From: Pandoraea eparura
GTDB taxonomy: Bacteria; Pseudomonadota; Gammaproteobacteria; Burkholderiales; Burkholderiaceae
DNA: 64,000 nt
Direction of reading: 5' to 3'
Assembly: GCF_902459725.1 (NCBI RefSeq)
Contig: NZ_CABPSH010000003.1
Coordinates: 372,001 to 436,000, forward strand
Of this stretch, positions 26,171 through 35,507 are shown one piece after another. The stretch's first letter is position 1, and every line of letters begins with the position of its first letter. The notes beneath the pieces are model-generated. The model made no database searches, was not told the DNA's origin, and saw nothing but the letters and a program-made list of their open reading frames with translations. Made by a program: the position numbers and the translations under genes.

Positions 26171-26204
26171 CTCCCACCTGTGACCGACAACCACAACCAA
26201 CCCC

Positions 26205-26786
<582 letters not shown>

Positions 26787-26837
26787 AGGCGACGCAAGGG
26801 GTCGCTCAACGGGGTTGCCATAAGTAACGCCATACCT

Positions 26838-26902
26838 GGTCGTATTAAGTGGTCGTGTTAAGTGCTCACGTTAAGCGGTCATGTCAGGTGGTCACGTAAA
26901 GC
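26838..26902. repeat. 13-bp tandem repeat, five units
   Basis: Five imperfect units of about GGTCRYGTTAAGY, starting at 26838, 26851, 26864, 26877 and 26890, in the spacer before the S4 gene. Non-coding as far as can be seen. Confidence 0.75.
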
Positions 26903-26988
26903 GGGAACCGTCAGCGGGCAGCCGGCGGGCGATCGCTGCACGGTGGCAGTCGACGCGCATCGGGTTTTTACGTAGTATCCGCTCCATC

Positions 26989-27207
26989 ATGCAAAACGTA
27001 ACCTTTGAATTGACAGGCGAATTCGTCGCCCTGAACGACTTGCTCAAACTCACCGGCCTTGTGGATTCGGGGGGCGCCGGCAAAGTGATGGTGGCCAGCG
27101 GCGCGGTCAGTGTCGACGGCCAGCGCGAGACGCGCAAGACCTGCAAGATCCGCGCCGGTCAGACGGTGTCGGTCGATGGAGTGCGCATTCGCGTCAAAGC
27201 GGCTTGA
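26989..27207 (+). CDS. S4-domain RNA-binding protein (YbcJ-like)
   Basis: 72 residues, a single S4 RNA-binding fold. The core KLTGLVDSGGAGKVMVASG, then VSVDGQRETRKTCKIRAGQ, is characteristic. E. coli YbcJ is the closest recalled type. It binds structured RNA; target unknown. The ATG at 26989 was chosen; the upstream reading is Arg-rich and contains the tandem repeats. Confidence 0.85.
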   Translation: MQNVTFELTGEFVALNDLLKLTGLVDSGGAGKVMVASGAVSVDGQRETRKTCKIRAGQTVSVDGVRIRVKAA

Positions 27208-27335
27208 TATCTCCGGCGTCCCCCTGAAGTTTGCTGCATCCACCGAAGCCGCCTGAGATTTGCTGAGGTTCACTGAGGCCGGCCGGGGATAGCGGCACGT
27301 CAACCCATGCGCTTATTGCCCGGAACGGCGTCGAC

Positions 27336-30095
27336 ATGTCACGCCCTCCCGGTTTCCCCCACGTGAGCCTGCCCTCGCAGGTCGCTATACTTGAAAGCGA
27401 TTTTGGCGTGTCAGCCCAAGTCACACCCGACAATGTCCACAGGACGTCCGAGGAGGCCGTTGTGATGGTCGTGCCCGGTTCACCGTCCGTCGCCGGCGCC
27501 GCGCCGGGGCGCGAAGCGCTGCTCGCGGCGCTCGACCATTCGCTGGGCATGCTCACGCTTACGCCCGATGGCATCGTCGTCGATGTCAACGACAAGCTGC
27601 TCGGCATGTTCGGCTACGCGCGCGCCGACCTGCTCGGTCAGTCGCACACCCTCCTGTGCGACCCCGGTGATCCCACATGCGGCGACGCCCTCGCCAACGT
27701 CACCCACACCCGCCGCTCGCACTCCGGGCAAGTCCGCCGGCGTCGCCGCGACGGCAGCCCGATCTGGCTCGACGCTACCTACAACCCGGTCATCGACGAC
27801 GAGGGCAAGCTCGCCTTCGTGATCAAGCTCGCAATCGACGTGAGCGCGCATGTGGAGCGTCAAGCGGCCGACGACGCCCGCCTGCATCTGCTCTCGCTCG
27901 GCGTCGATGAGACCGACAACGCCGTGCTCATCACCGACGCGCAGGGTGACGTGTGCTATGTGAACGCGGGGTTCACGCGCATGTTCGGCTACGCCGCGAA
28001 CGAGGTGATCGGTCAGTCCGCCAACGTCCCCGCCGGCGAGACACCGGTGGGGGAGTTCGCCGATGGCGCGTCGGCCGTCGATGTAAAAGACGCCCTCGCG
28101 AACTACCTCGTTTCCGCTCGCGACGGCCGCAGTTGCCATAGCGAGGTGCTCGTGCGCACGGCGCAGCGCCAGCCCCTGTGGGTGTCCGTGGTGACGAACC
28201 CGATTCTCGACGCGAACGGCCAGCTCATCAACGCCGTGGTGCTGTTCACCGACATCACGCAGTCGAAGATTCAGGAAGTGCTGCAGCACAAGGCGCTCGC
28301 CGCGATGGTACGCGATGCGCCCCTCGTTGAGGTGCTCACGCTCATCTGCCGCGAACTGGAGCAGATCGCTCCCGAGGTCGTGGCCTCGGTCGTGCGGGTC
28401 GACGCCGAAGGCCGGCTGCGTCCGCAGGCAGGGCCAAGCCTGCCCGCGCAGTATCACAAGTGCATCGACGGCCTGGCCATCGGACCGAATGTGGGCACCT
28501 GTGGCACGGCGGCGTTCCAGGCACGCCCGGTGATCGTGACCGACATCGCGCACGACCCGCGCTGGGCCGATTTCCGCGACATGGCGGCCGAATTCGGACT
28601 GGCCGCGTCGTGGGCCATGCCCATCATCGCGAACGACGGGCGGGTGCTCGGGGTGCTCGGTTTCTATTACCGCACGCCTCGCGGCCCGGACGCCCTGCAT
28701 GAGCGGCTCGTCGACGTCTGCGTGCATCTGTGCAAACTGGCCTTCGAGCGCGACGAGTCGCGCACGCGCATTCGTCAACTGGCGTTCTCGGACAACCTCA
28801 CCGGCCTGCCCAATCGAAGCATGCTCGGCGTGCTCGCGGCGCAGGCCATCGCCAGCGCGGCAGAATTGAACGCGCGCATGGCCGTCATCTTTATCGACCT
28901 CGATCGCTTCAAGCAGGTCAACGACTCGCTCGGCCATCAGGCGGGCGACGCCCTGCTGCGCACGATCGCCCAGCGGCTGCGACGCTCGCTGCGCGGCGCC
29001 GATATCGTCGCGCGTCTGTCGGGCGACGAGTTCGTGGCCATGCTCACCGAGTGCGATCCCGAGCGGCTCGATATTGCCCTCGAGCGCATGCGCAGCGCGT
29101 TGCGCGCGCCGTGCCAGATCGATGGCGTGACGCTCGCGCCGTCGGGCAGCTTCGGTATCAGCCTGTATCCGAATCACGGCAAGGCATTCGACATCCTGCT
29201 GCAACGCGCCGACATGGCAATGTATCAGGCGAAGATGACCAGCCCGGGCAGCGTGCGCTTCTATCACGAAGACATGAACCTCCACGCGCAGGAGCGGCTC
29301 GAGCTGGAGACCGCCATGCGCGACGCCCTGCACCAAGGCAAGCTCCAGCTTTTCTATCAGCCGCAGATCGATCTGTCCGACGACTCGGTCTACGGCGCGG
29401 AGGCGCTGACGCGCTGGACGCATCCGCAGTACGGCGACGTGTCGCCATCGCGCTTCATTTCTCTGGCGGAGGAATGCGGCCTGATCGGGGAACTGGGCAC
29501 CTGGACACTGCGCGAGTCATGCCGCCAGTTGGCAGATTGGCGCCAGCGTGGCGTGGGCATCGGCAACGTGTCCGTCAACCTGTCGCCGACCAATTTTCAC
29601 GATCACAACCTGCCGCGCACGATTGCCGACGCTCTGGCCGATCACGATCTGCCACCGTCGTGCCTGGCCATCGAAATCACGGAAAGCGTGCTGATGGACC
29701 ACAACCCGAGCACGCTGCGCATCATCGAGGAAGTTCACGGCATGGGCGTACGGCTGTCGATGGACGACTTCGGCACCGGCTACTCGAGTCTGGGCTATCT
29801 GCGTCGCCTGCCGGTCTCCGAGCTCAAGCTCGACCGAAGTTTCGTGCACGACATCGCCCGCGACGAGACAGTCCGGGCACTGACCAATGCCATCATCAGC
29901 ATCGGGCGCAATCTGCACCTGACCGTTGTTGCGGAAGGGGTGGAGGACGAGGCCCAGCGTGCGCTGCTCGTCGCCCAGGGGTATCGCGTGGCGCAGGGGT
30001 ATCTGTTTGCCCCCGCGCTGTCGGCCGTCGACCTCGAATGCTGGCTCGAACGATGGTCGACACGGCCCCCCTCGCCGTCGCCCCGGCTCTCCTGA
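27336..30095 (+). CDS. PAS-PAS-GAF-GGDEF-EAL c-di-GMP signalling protein
   Basis: 919 residues, no membrane segment. Two PAS domains (about 60-175 and 190-310, with GMFGYARADLLGQ and RMFGYAANEVIGQ), a GAF domain (about 320-460), a GGDEF domain (about 475-640) and an EAL domain (about 655-905). The cyclase signature is degenerate (SGDEF). The phosphodiesterase motifs are intact: EALTRW, NLSP, EITES, DDFGTGYSS, KLDRSFV and AEGVE. It should hydrolyse c-di-GMP, with the GGDEF perhaps as a GTP sensor (inference). Start chosen as the first ATG of the open frame; a later start is possible. Confidence 0.9.
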   Translation: MSRPPGFPHVSLPSQVAILESDFGVSAQVTPDNVHRTSEEAVVMVVPGSPSVAGAAPGREALLAALDHSLGMLTLTPDGIVVDVNDKLLGMFGYARADLLGQSHTLLCDPGDPTCGDALANVTHTRRSHSGQVRRRRRDGSPIWLDATYNPVIDDEGKLAFVIKLAIDVSAHVERQAADDARLHLLSLGVDETDNAVLITDAQGDVCYVNAGFTRMFGYAANEVIGQSANVPAGETPVGEFADGASAVDVKDALANYLVSARDGRSCHSEVLVRTAQRQPLWVSVVTNPILDANGQLINAVVLFTDITQSKIQEVLQHKALAAMVRDAPLVEVLTLICRELEQIAPEVVASVVRVDAEGRLRPQAGPSLPAQYHKCIDGLAIGPNVGTCGTAAFQARPVIVTDIAHDPRWADFRDMAAEFGLAASWAMPIIANDGRVLGVLGFYYRTPRGPDALHERLVDVCVHLCKLAFERDESRTRIRQLAFSDNLTGLPNRSMLGVLAAQAIASAAELNARMAVIFIDLDRFKQVNDSLGHQAGDALLRTIAQRLRRSLRGADIVARLSGDEFVAMLTECDPERLDIALERMRSALRAPCQIDGVTLAPSGSFGISLYPNHGKAFDILLQRADMAMYQAKMTSPGSVRFYHEDMNLHAQERLELETAMRDALHQGKLQLFYQPQIDLSDDSVYGAEALTRWTHPQYGDVSPSRFISLAEECGLIGELGTWTLRESCRQLADWRQRGVGIGNVSVNLSPTNFHDHNLPRTIADALADHDLPPSCLAIEITESVLMDHNPSTLRIIEEVHGMGVRLSMDDFGTGYSSLGYLRRLPVSELKLDRSFVHDIARDETVRALTNAIISIGRNLHLTVVAEGVEDEAQRALLVAQGYRVAQGYLFAPALSAVDLECWLERWSTRPPSPSPRLS

Positions 30096-30143
30096 AACGT
30101 CCTGGAAGGCGGAAGGCCGTGGAATGCCCGGCCTCATCCCGAA

Positions 30144-30377
30144 TCACGGCGCGAGACCCAGCTCCATCTGATGTAGCGCCGTCTCGATGGCCTGGCTTTG
30201 CTCGGCGTCGAGCGTATCGGCGGGAATGCTCGTCTCACGCCGGTAGATCATCTCGCCATAAATGTTGGCCAGCGCTCGCGCCGACTGACACAACGACCAG
30301 TGGCTGTCGGCGGCCTGACGGCCAGTCCAGTAGTTGATCGCCTGCTCGATGTCGGCGATGGAGTAGTTGGCTTTCAT
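30144..30377 (-). CDS. DUF3717 family protein behind a LexA box
   Basis: 77 residues, a small soluble protein of the Burkholderiales DUF3717 family, opening with ANYSIADIEQAINYW. No function is known. The start at 30377 was chosen because family members begin there and because a farther start at 30431 would lie beyond the LexA box (30407-30426). The perfect box ends about 30 bases upstream, so the gene should be SOS-induced. It is convergent with the GGDEF-EAL gene. Confidence 0.82.
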   Translation of the reverse strand: MKANYSIADIEQAINYWTGRQAADSHWSLCQSARALANIYGEMIYRRETSIPADTLDAEQSQAIETALHQMELGLAP

Positions 30378-30406
30378 GAGGGGTTCTGTCTCGCCGTGGA
30401 GTGGAA

Positions 30407-30426
30407 TACTGTAATTATATACAGCA
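30407..30426 (-). promoter_or_regulatory. LexA (SOS) box before DUF3717
   Basis: TACTGTAATTATATACAGCA: the CTGT-N8-ACAG core is perfect (30409-30412 and 30421-30424) with an all-A/T centre and TA flank. It sits about 30 bases before the DUF3717 start. Confidence 0.88.
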
Positions 30427-30490
30427 CTCACGAAATCGGTAAATTGCCCATGTCATGGTCGGGTCGGGTCGGGTCCGCGTCCGCGCATGC

Positions 30491-30543
30491 GTCGATACAT
30501 CGATACGTCGACACGTCGACACGTCGACACGTCGACACGTCGA
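30491..30543. repeat. 8-bp tandem repeat GTCGACAC
   Basis: Four perfect units from 30507 to 30538, two degenerate units before them (GTCGATAC, ATCGATAC) and a partial one after. Each unit contains the palindrome GTCGAC. It lies in the 369-base spacer upstream of DUF3717. Confidence 0.9.
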
Positions 30544-30746
30544 TTCTCAGGCGCACGTTTCGGAACTGCAACACTTGATATCAGGCCATCGGTGCATGTG
30601 TGCCATCACGTCCCCACATTCCTTGCAAAATCATTCACTTACCGATTCCGGCACGATATTGGCTTTAGCTTCGTGAAAACACCGCGCAGCCGCTTGCAAT
30701 ACTCGCCCTGCACGGCGTCCCAACGATCGCCCCGACGGAGCCCGCC

Positions 30747-31220
30747 ATGCCGCCGAGACACGCCAGGCCACAAGTCCCGCCCGCTTTTTCACCCACTTTC
30801 CCGCCCGCCGGTCGTCATATGGCATGGCTTCGGTTCGGCTTCGTCATACTCAGCATGCTGATCGCGTCCGGTGCAACCCGGGGCCACGCCCAGGCCATGC
30901 CACCGGGCACGGCACCCGCCGATCCCTTTCATCAACCATGCGTTGCCGTGCGTGCCTCGCCGGAAGCGTCCGTCCCGGGTGAGCGTGGCACGCGTCACGG
31001 CTTGGCCGTTCCGCGGAGAATCATGACAACGCCAGCCGCCGAGCGCGTGGTTCGAAAGCAATATGTCGACCTCGACAACCGCTGTGCGACACCGCCAGCG
31101 TTCGCGCCGACGCGTGACGTCGACTCGACCGCCGTCTGGCATGTGGACGCCCCCGCAGACGACATGCATGCGGCCGCAAGACCCTCTGCGTTCCCCACCT
31201 TGCACGCTCGCAAGTCCTGA
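30747..31220 (+). CDS. Hypothetical secreted protein
   Basis: 157 codons. A GGAG site lies 6 bases before the ATG. Residues 25-49 (MAWLRFGFVILSMLIASGAT...AQA) look like a signal peptide, so the true start may be at 30819. The rest is low in recognised features with two cysteines. Nothing matches a family I know. An open frame also exists on the opposite strand, so coding is not assured. Confidence 0.3.
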   Translation: MPPRHARPQVPPAFSPTFPPAGRHMAWLRFGFVILSMLIASGATRGHAQAMPPGTAPADPFHQPCVAVRASPEASVPGERGTRHGLAVPRRIMTTPAAERVVRKQYVDLDNRCATPPAFAPTRDVDSTAVWHVDAPADDMHAAARPSAFPTLHARKS

Positions 31221-31299
31221 GCGCTGCCGCGCGGCGTTTGCTATCCTGCGTCTTTCGCACGCCCGCGTCGTTGCGCCCCCCTGCGTTTCCGGAATCTCA

Positions 31300-31644
31300 A
31301 TGCCTGCCAATCCCCCAAACAAGCCGGGTACGCCCGCCACGCCTGCCACGTCCAACACCGCCGACAAGTCTCGCAGCGCCAAGCTTTCGCCCGGCGGTGC
31401 CCTGCCGCCACCGGGCGCGTTGCCGCTCGCCTGGATCGGGTTGCTGGCCGCTGCCGCCTGGGTGCTCAAGAGCCCACATCCCACCTGGGCCGTCGGCGTG
31501 ATGTGTCTTTGCGCCGGCCTGATTTCATCATTCGGTGCACGTCGTCGCGGCCGCGGTCCATGGCCCGCCTTCTTCACGGGTCTGCTCCCCGTTGGTGTCG
31601 CACTGTTCTTCGCGCTGCTGATGCTGCGCCCGCTCTTTCGGTGA
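31300..31644 (+). CDS. Small membrane protein of unknown function
   Basis: 114 residues. An N-terminal Pro/Thr/Ala-rich tail of about 40 residues is followed by about three hydrophobic helices (PLAWIGLLAAAAWVL, AVGVMCLCAGLISSF and a C-terminal ALFFALLMLRPLF). Two arginine-rich turns (GARRRGRG) fit a positive-inside topology. No family recognised; it resembles small inner-membrane proteins of Burkholderiaceae. Confidence 0.5.
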   Translation: MPANPPNKPGTPATPATSNTADKSRSAKLSPGGALPPPGALPLAWIGLLAAAAWVLKSPHPTWAVGVMCLCAGLISSFGARRRGRGPWPAFFTGLLPVGVALFFALLMLRPLFR

Positions 31645-31739
31645 CGACGCGGCGTCGGTGCGGTGTCGGTGCGTGTGACTGACCGGCGCCGATCGGCGTT
31701 ACACGCTCGGCGATCGCCGAACGCCGAACGCGCGACGAG

Positions 31740-31852
31740 TTACCCACAGGTTCTGTGGATAACCCACTGGATAACCCGCCCCCTGTCTGCTGAAAGGCCC
31801 GTCGTTACAAGCTGTCAAGAGGATTGCCCGTTTCAGCGTCAGCCTTGGATAA
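31740..31852. other. Cluster of DnaA-box-like sequences beside an A/T-rich stretch
   Basis: A perfect box is TGTGGATAA (31754-31762; TTATCCACA on the minus strand). Weaker ones lie at 31740-31748 (TTACCCACA), 31767-31774 (CTGGATAA) and 31844-31852 (CTTGGATAA), with an A/T-rich stretch at 31851-31862. They sit in a 473-base spacer without a gene; nothing else was seen there. Function is not established. Confidence 0.45.
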
Positions 31853-32117
31853 ATTTTTTAAGCTTGACGTTTCACCGCGCTTCTGTGCGCACGTATTACA
31901 AACCGTTACGGCTTTGACGTGACGCAAGCCCGTGGGAAATCACGCGGCGATTCGCGCGAAAAGCGGGGGCTTCGCGCGCAGGAGAGGGTTCGCAGCGCAA
32001 GCGAATCGGCCTATGATGGAATCGTGCGATAACTCGCCATGCATGACTTGGGATCCTCACAGGATCCGCGGTTCAGCGGCCGTTTCGCTTTCCAGTAACT
32101 TCGGGAGAACGTCTCGT

Positions 32118-32429
32118 ATGACCCAATCCGACAAGCCGTCCGTTACCCCTGCCCCGTCGCCTGCCGACGCGTCCACGACCGAAGCGGAGCGCGTCCATCT
32201 GGACGACCTGCTCGCGCGTCATTCGGTCACGGAAACGGTCGACCGCGCGTCCGTCATCGACTTGATCAACGAGTTACGCTCGCCTGACGTGAAGACGGCA
32301 GAAGACCGTGATCGGGTCGTCAAGGAAAGTCGCTTGTGGCGGGAGGTATCCCATCGCGACACCGCGATTTCGCTGCTCAATTCGCTTGCACAGATGGCGC
32401 CGATCTTCCTGAACCAGATTCACTGGTAA
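32118..32429 (+). CDS. Conserved hypothetical protein, soluble
   Basis: 103 residues, helical, acidic/polar N-terminus rich in Ser/Pro/Ala, then a charged helical part (RASVIDLINELRSPDVKTAEDRDRVV). No cofactor motif or membrane segment. A GGGAG element lies about 10 bases before the ATG at 32118. I do not recognise it. Confidence 0.6.
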   Translation: MTQSDKPSVTPAPSPADASTTEAERVHLDDLLARHSVTETVDRASVIDLINELRSPDVKTAEDRDRVVKESRLWREVSHRDTAISLLNSLAQMAPIFLNQIHW

Positions 32430-32626
32430 TGTTTGGCGCGCCGGTCGCCGCCGGCGCGCCTGCCCCCTCCGTTCGCTCCCTCGCCGCTCCCTGATTCGCA
32501 CCTGCCGCGCCCGTCCATTGATCTGGATTAACGTTGCGTGCGCACACCCTGGTCCGCGGGCGGGACGTCGCGCTGCGCTTGCCTTACAATGCGGGTCGCT
32601 CACGTTATCCCTGTTGCCTCGACACC

Positions 32627-32821
32627 ATGACGACCCTGCTGGACACCCCGACCGAATTCAAGCGCTGGATCTGCCTGATCTGCGGCTGGATCTACAACGA
32701 AGCCGAAGGCGCGCCGAACGACGGCCTCGCCCCCGGCACGCGCTGGGTCGACGTACCGGCCGACTGGCGCTGCCCGGAATGCGACGTCGCCAAGGACGAT
32801 TTCGCGCTGTCGGAGTTCTGA
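32627..32821 (+). CDS. Rubredoxin
   Basis: 64 residues binding one iron through four cysteines: CLICG near residue 15 and CPECD near 49. Electron carrier, cytoplasmic. Slightly longer at the N-terminus than a 54-residue core rubredoxin (about 10 extra residues). The redox partner is not encoded nearby. Confidence 0.93.
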   Translation: MTTLLDTPTEFKRWICLICGWIYNEAEGAPNDGLAPGTRWVDVPADWRCPECDVAKDDFALSEF

Positions 32822-32885
32822 GTGCGGTAACGACCGCGCACGGGACGCCGGGGCCGGGCGCTCAGCCCGCCCCGTCGGTGCCATC

Positions 32886-33140
32886 TCAGTGATGCCATCC
32901 CCATCCGCGACCCCATCCGCGGCCCCGGCCGTGCCATCCGCGGTAATATCCACCGCCGTAGTAGCCGCCCGATATCCCGAACGTCACCACGGGCGCAGGC
33001 GCGACTGCGTAGCCCGGCGCATAGCCATAACTGTCGTAATACGCGTTGCCGTACGCCGGAGAACCATAGGGCACGGCAACGCAACCGGCCATCATCACGG
33101 CGACGGCAGCGCCGCCTGCCAGCCAAAGTAATCGTTTCAC
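32886..33140 (-). CDS. Small Gly/Tyr-rich lipoprotein
   Basis: 84 residues. A signal peptide with lipobox MAGC near residue 20 indicates outer-membrane anchoring. The mature part is rich in Gly and Tyr, and ends in Arg/Trp/Gly/His repeats (GRGRGWGRGWGWHH). The GTG at 33140 has a GGGAG site upstream. Function unknown; such YXXGG proteins are often surface or stress-related. Confidence 0.75.
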   Translation of the reverse strand: MKRLLWLAGGAAVAVMMAGCVAVPYGSPAYGNAYYDSYGYAPGYAVAPAPVVTFGISGGYYGGGYYRGWHGRGRGWGRGWGWHH

Positions 33141-33281
33141 GATAACGTCTCCCGCATGAGCTGTTCGAGTCGCGAGCGACGAGCATCGACCACCGGCCAT
33201 CGGCAGGTCGTCGAGCCTCGCAGCCCTTGTTGACTCATTAGACACGCGGGTTCCCGTGAAATGCGCGCGGGACGCAGCTTC

Positions 33282-33311
33282 TTTGGTTACCAAACGTGAC
33301 ATTGGTAACCA
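33282..33311. promoter_or_regulatory. Pair of TGGT-N-ACCA palindromes
   Basis: TTTGGTTACCAAA (33282-33294) and TGGTAACCA (33303-33311), centres 19 bases apart. They lie about 140-170 bases upstream of the lipoprotein start. Looks like a two-site operator; the regulator is unknown. Confidence 0.5.
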
Positions 33312-33360
33312 CGACGCAATATGACGTGCAGCCCCTGCCCGAGGGGCCGCCGGTCCCGGC

Positions 33361-34944
33361 TCAGAACACCCAGCAACGGTCGCGACCGGCGCGTTTCGCG
33401 CGGTACAGCGCCATATCGGCGCGCTCGACCATGGACATCGGCGAATCGTCGTCCTGCCACTCGGTGATGCCGAAACTCGCCGAGAACCGCAGCGGCGGCT
33501 CACTACCCTCCAGCGATTCACGCTTGCAGCGCTCGCGGATGCGATCCGCGACACGCAGCGCGTCGCGCTCGCTCGCCCCCGGCAGCAGAATCGCGAACTC
33601 CTCGCCACCGATGCGGCCGATCAGGTCGTCGCCGCGCAACGTCGACGAACAGACCAGCACGAAACGGCACAGCACCTGATCGCCGATGGCATGCCCATAG
33701 GTGTCGTTGATGGACTTGAAGAGATCGAGATCGGCGACGATGAGGCTCATCGGCTCGTTCTTGCGCTGCGTGCTTTCCAGCAACCGCTCGAAACGATGAA
33801 AGAAGTAGCGCCGCGTAAGGCTGCCCGTCAGTTCGTCATAACTCGCCTCGAAGGCCAGTTGATGATTGGCTGCGCGCAGTGCCTCGTTCGACTGACGGGC
33901 GACACGATGCTGCGCCCGCTCACGCCAGTACGTCCAGAGCGCGAGGGCCACAATGACGACACCGCCCAGATACAGCAGGAAACACAATGCCAGATCCTTG
34001 GCATGCTCGCGCGTAAGCGCCTCCCAGGCGTCGACGCCTTCCACCGCGTAGACGGTCAGGCCGTTGCTCGAACTCGGACGCGACGTGATCACGAACGGCT
34101 TGCGGAACTCGCCGAACGCCGACATCCGCGCCAGCAATTCCTGCGGCACCCAGGCGTTCGAGCGGCCGGGGGCGCGCTTGAACTGCGAGATGGGCATGCG
34201 TGCGAAGTCGTCACGCTGATACAACGCCCGCCGCTGGGCGGCGGAGAGCGCCCCCAACTTGCCATCGAGCATGAAGCGATTTTCAAAGCGCGGGTCGTTC
34301 GCCATGATGACCACGCCGTTGCCGTCCGCGATGAACGATTCGCCACTGCCTACCCAATGACGCAAACGTCGGAGTCCGATCTTGGTCATCACGACACCGA
34401 TCAGCGCGCCTTGGCGATACACCGGAACGCTGAAATAAAGGCCCGGCGCCTGATGCTCCCAGCCTGCGGCATAGCTCTCGAAGCGTCCGCCCAACAGGGC
34501 ATTGGTGACGTAGGGCATGTCGGCCACCGACTGTCCGATCGGCGATGGCCCATCGTTGAAATTGCTCGCGGCCACACAGATGCCGTGGGCATCGATCAGC
34601 CACACCCGGTCAACACCGAAGTATCCCTGAGCGCCTAGCAGAAACCTGTTGGCGCGATCGACCATCTCGGGGGGCGGTGCCCCGCCGCCCGGCGGGCGCA
34701 GAACGTCGCGCAGCAAATCCACTTCGGCCAACGTCGAGGGGATGGCGCGCACCATCGCCAGATCGGTGTTGATCGCGTGAATCATGCCGTCGGCGACACG
34801 GTCGGCCACCATTTGCCCGGCGTCGACGCTCTGGGCAAGCTTGTCGCCGACCAGCGACGTGGCGGTGCGGTCCGCCGCAACCCAGCAGGCGACCAGCACG
34901 CCAACCGAGACGCTGGCAGCATAAAGCCAATGCCTTATCCTCAT
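33361..34944 (-). CDS. Membrane diguanylate cyclase with dCache-type periplasmic sensor
   Basis: 527 residues. A first membrane helix (about 7-25), a periplasmic dCache-like sensor (about 40-300) with a YFSVPVYRQGALIGV strand, a second helix (about 310-330) and a GGDEF domain (about 360-520). The active site is GRIGGEEF, and the I-site RGDD is intact, so it should be a product-inhibited cyclase. Senses an external ligand. Short promoter spacer upstream. Confidence 0.9.
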   Translation of the reverse strand: MRIRHWLYAASVSVGVLVACWVAADRTATSLVGDKLAQSVDAGQMVADRVADGMIHAINTDLAMVRAIPSTLAEVDLLRDVLRPPGGGAPPPEMVDRANRFLLGAQGYFGVDRVWLIDAHGICVAASNFNDGPSPIGQSVADMPYVTNALLGGRFESYAAGWEHQAPGLYFSVPVYRQGALIGVVMTKIGLRRLRHWVGSGESFIADGNGVVIMANDPRFENRFMLDGKLGALSAAQRRALYQRDDFARMPISQFKRAPGRSNAWVPQELLARMSAFGEFRKPFVITSRPSSSNGLTVYAVEGVDAWEALTREHAKDLALCFLLYLGGVVIVALALWTYWRERAQHRVARQSNEALRAANHQLAFEASYDELTGSLTRRYFFHRFERLLESTQRKNEPMSLIVADLDLFKSINDTYGHAIGDQVLCRFVLVCSSTLRGDDLIGRIGGEEFAILLPGASERDALRVADRIRERCKRESLEGSEPPLRFSASFGITEWQDDDSPMSMVERADMALYRAKRAGRDRCWVF

Positions 34945-35507
34945 CCGAAAATCAAACGCTCGTTCTAATATTATTCACTTCTTACGTTGGCGAAATATGC
35001 GCCGCATTCGTGTCGCGTTTCTGTCATTTCCCCGGACAGAAGTTCTGGTCGCGACTGGCCGCCCTGGTGCCAGCGAATTACCGCCAATTCTGGTCTGCGC
35101 GTCGAACTCGTTCCCCCTTTTGTCCCCCTTTCCCGACCCCCGGCCTGTCGCGCCCCGCGCCGTCGGATCCTGACCGCCCGCATTGTCCACCCCGACAATG
35201 GCAGGCGGTTGACACCCTGCCTCCCTCGCCTTCAAGCGGGCTTCGCGACGGCCCGCCGCCGTTCGCACTCGCCGCACTTCCCGCTCACGCCTCTTACACC
35301 TCTTGCGCCTCTTGCGCCTCTTATAGCGCTTATGCCACTTATGGCGCTTATGCCGACCGGATTCATCCCGCGAATCGGGCAATTTTATAGCACACCGACG
35401 ATCAAACTGTAGCGACGAACATCAAATCACGAATATATTACGAATGCCTATTTAATCTATTAATTAGCTGAATACTTCGCTCGTCTACCTTGCCGCATTG
35501 CCTCGCT
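34945..35507. other. Spacer between two c-di-GMP genes, with short repeats
   Basis: 563 bases with no convincing gene. It contains the 9-bp tandem repeat at 35288-35350. Predicted frames here are Arg/Lys-rich or low complexity and look non-coding. Confidence 0.5.
35288..35350. repeat. 9-bp tandem repeat, seven degenerate units
   Basis: Seven 9-base units of the type CGCCTCTTA/TGCCACTTA, starting at 35288 and ending at 35350. Imperfect, pyrimidine-rich, in the spacer upstream of the Cache-GGDEF gene. Confidence 0.6.

Noticed and set aside
30789-31577. 262-codon minus-strand frame opposite the hypothetical secreted protein
   Set aside because: Arg-rich with no start signal or conserved motif.
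34975-35382. Arg/Lys-rich 135-codon minus-strand frame containing the 9-bp repeats
   Set aside because: No ribosome site or family; composition follows from the repeat and GC content.
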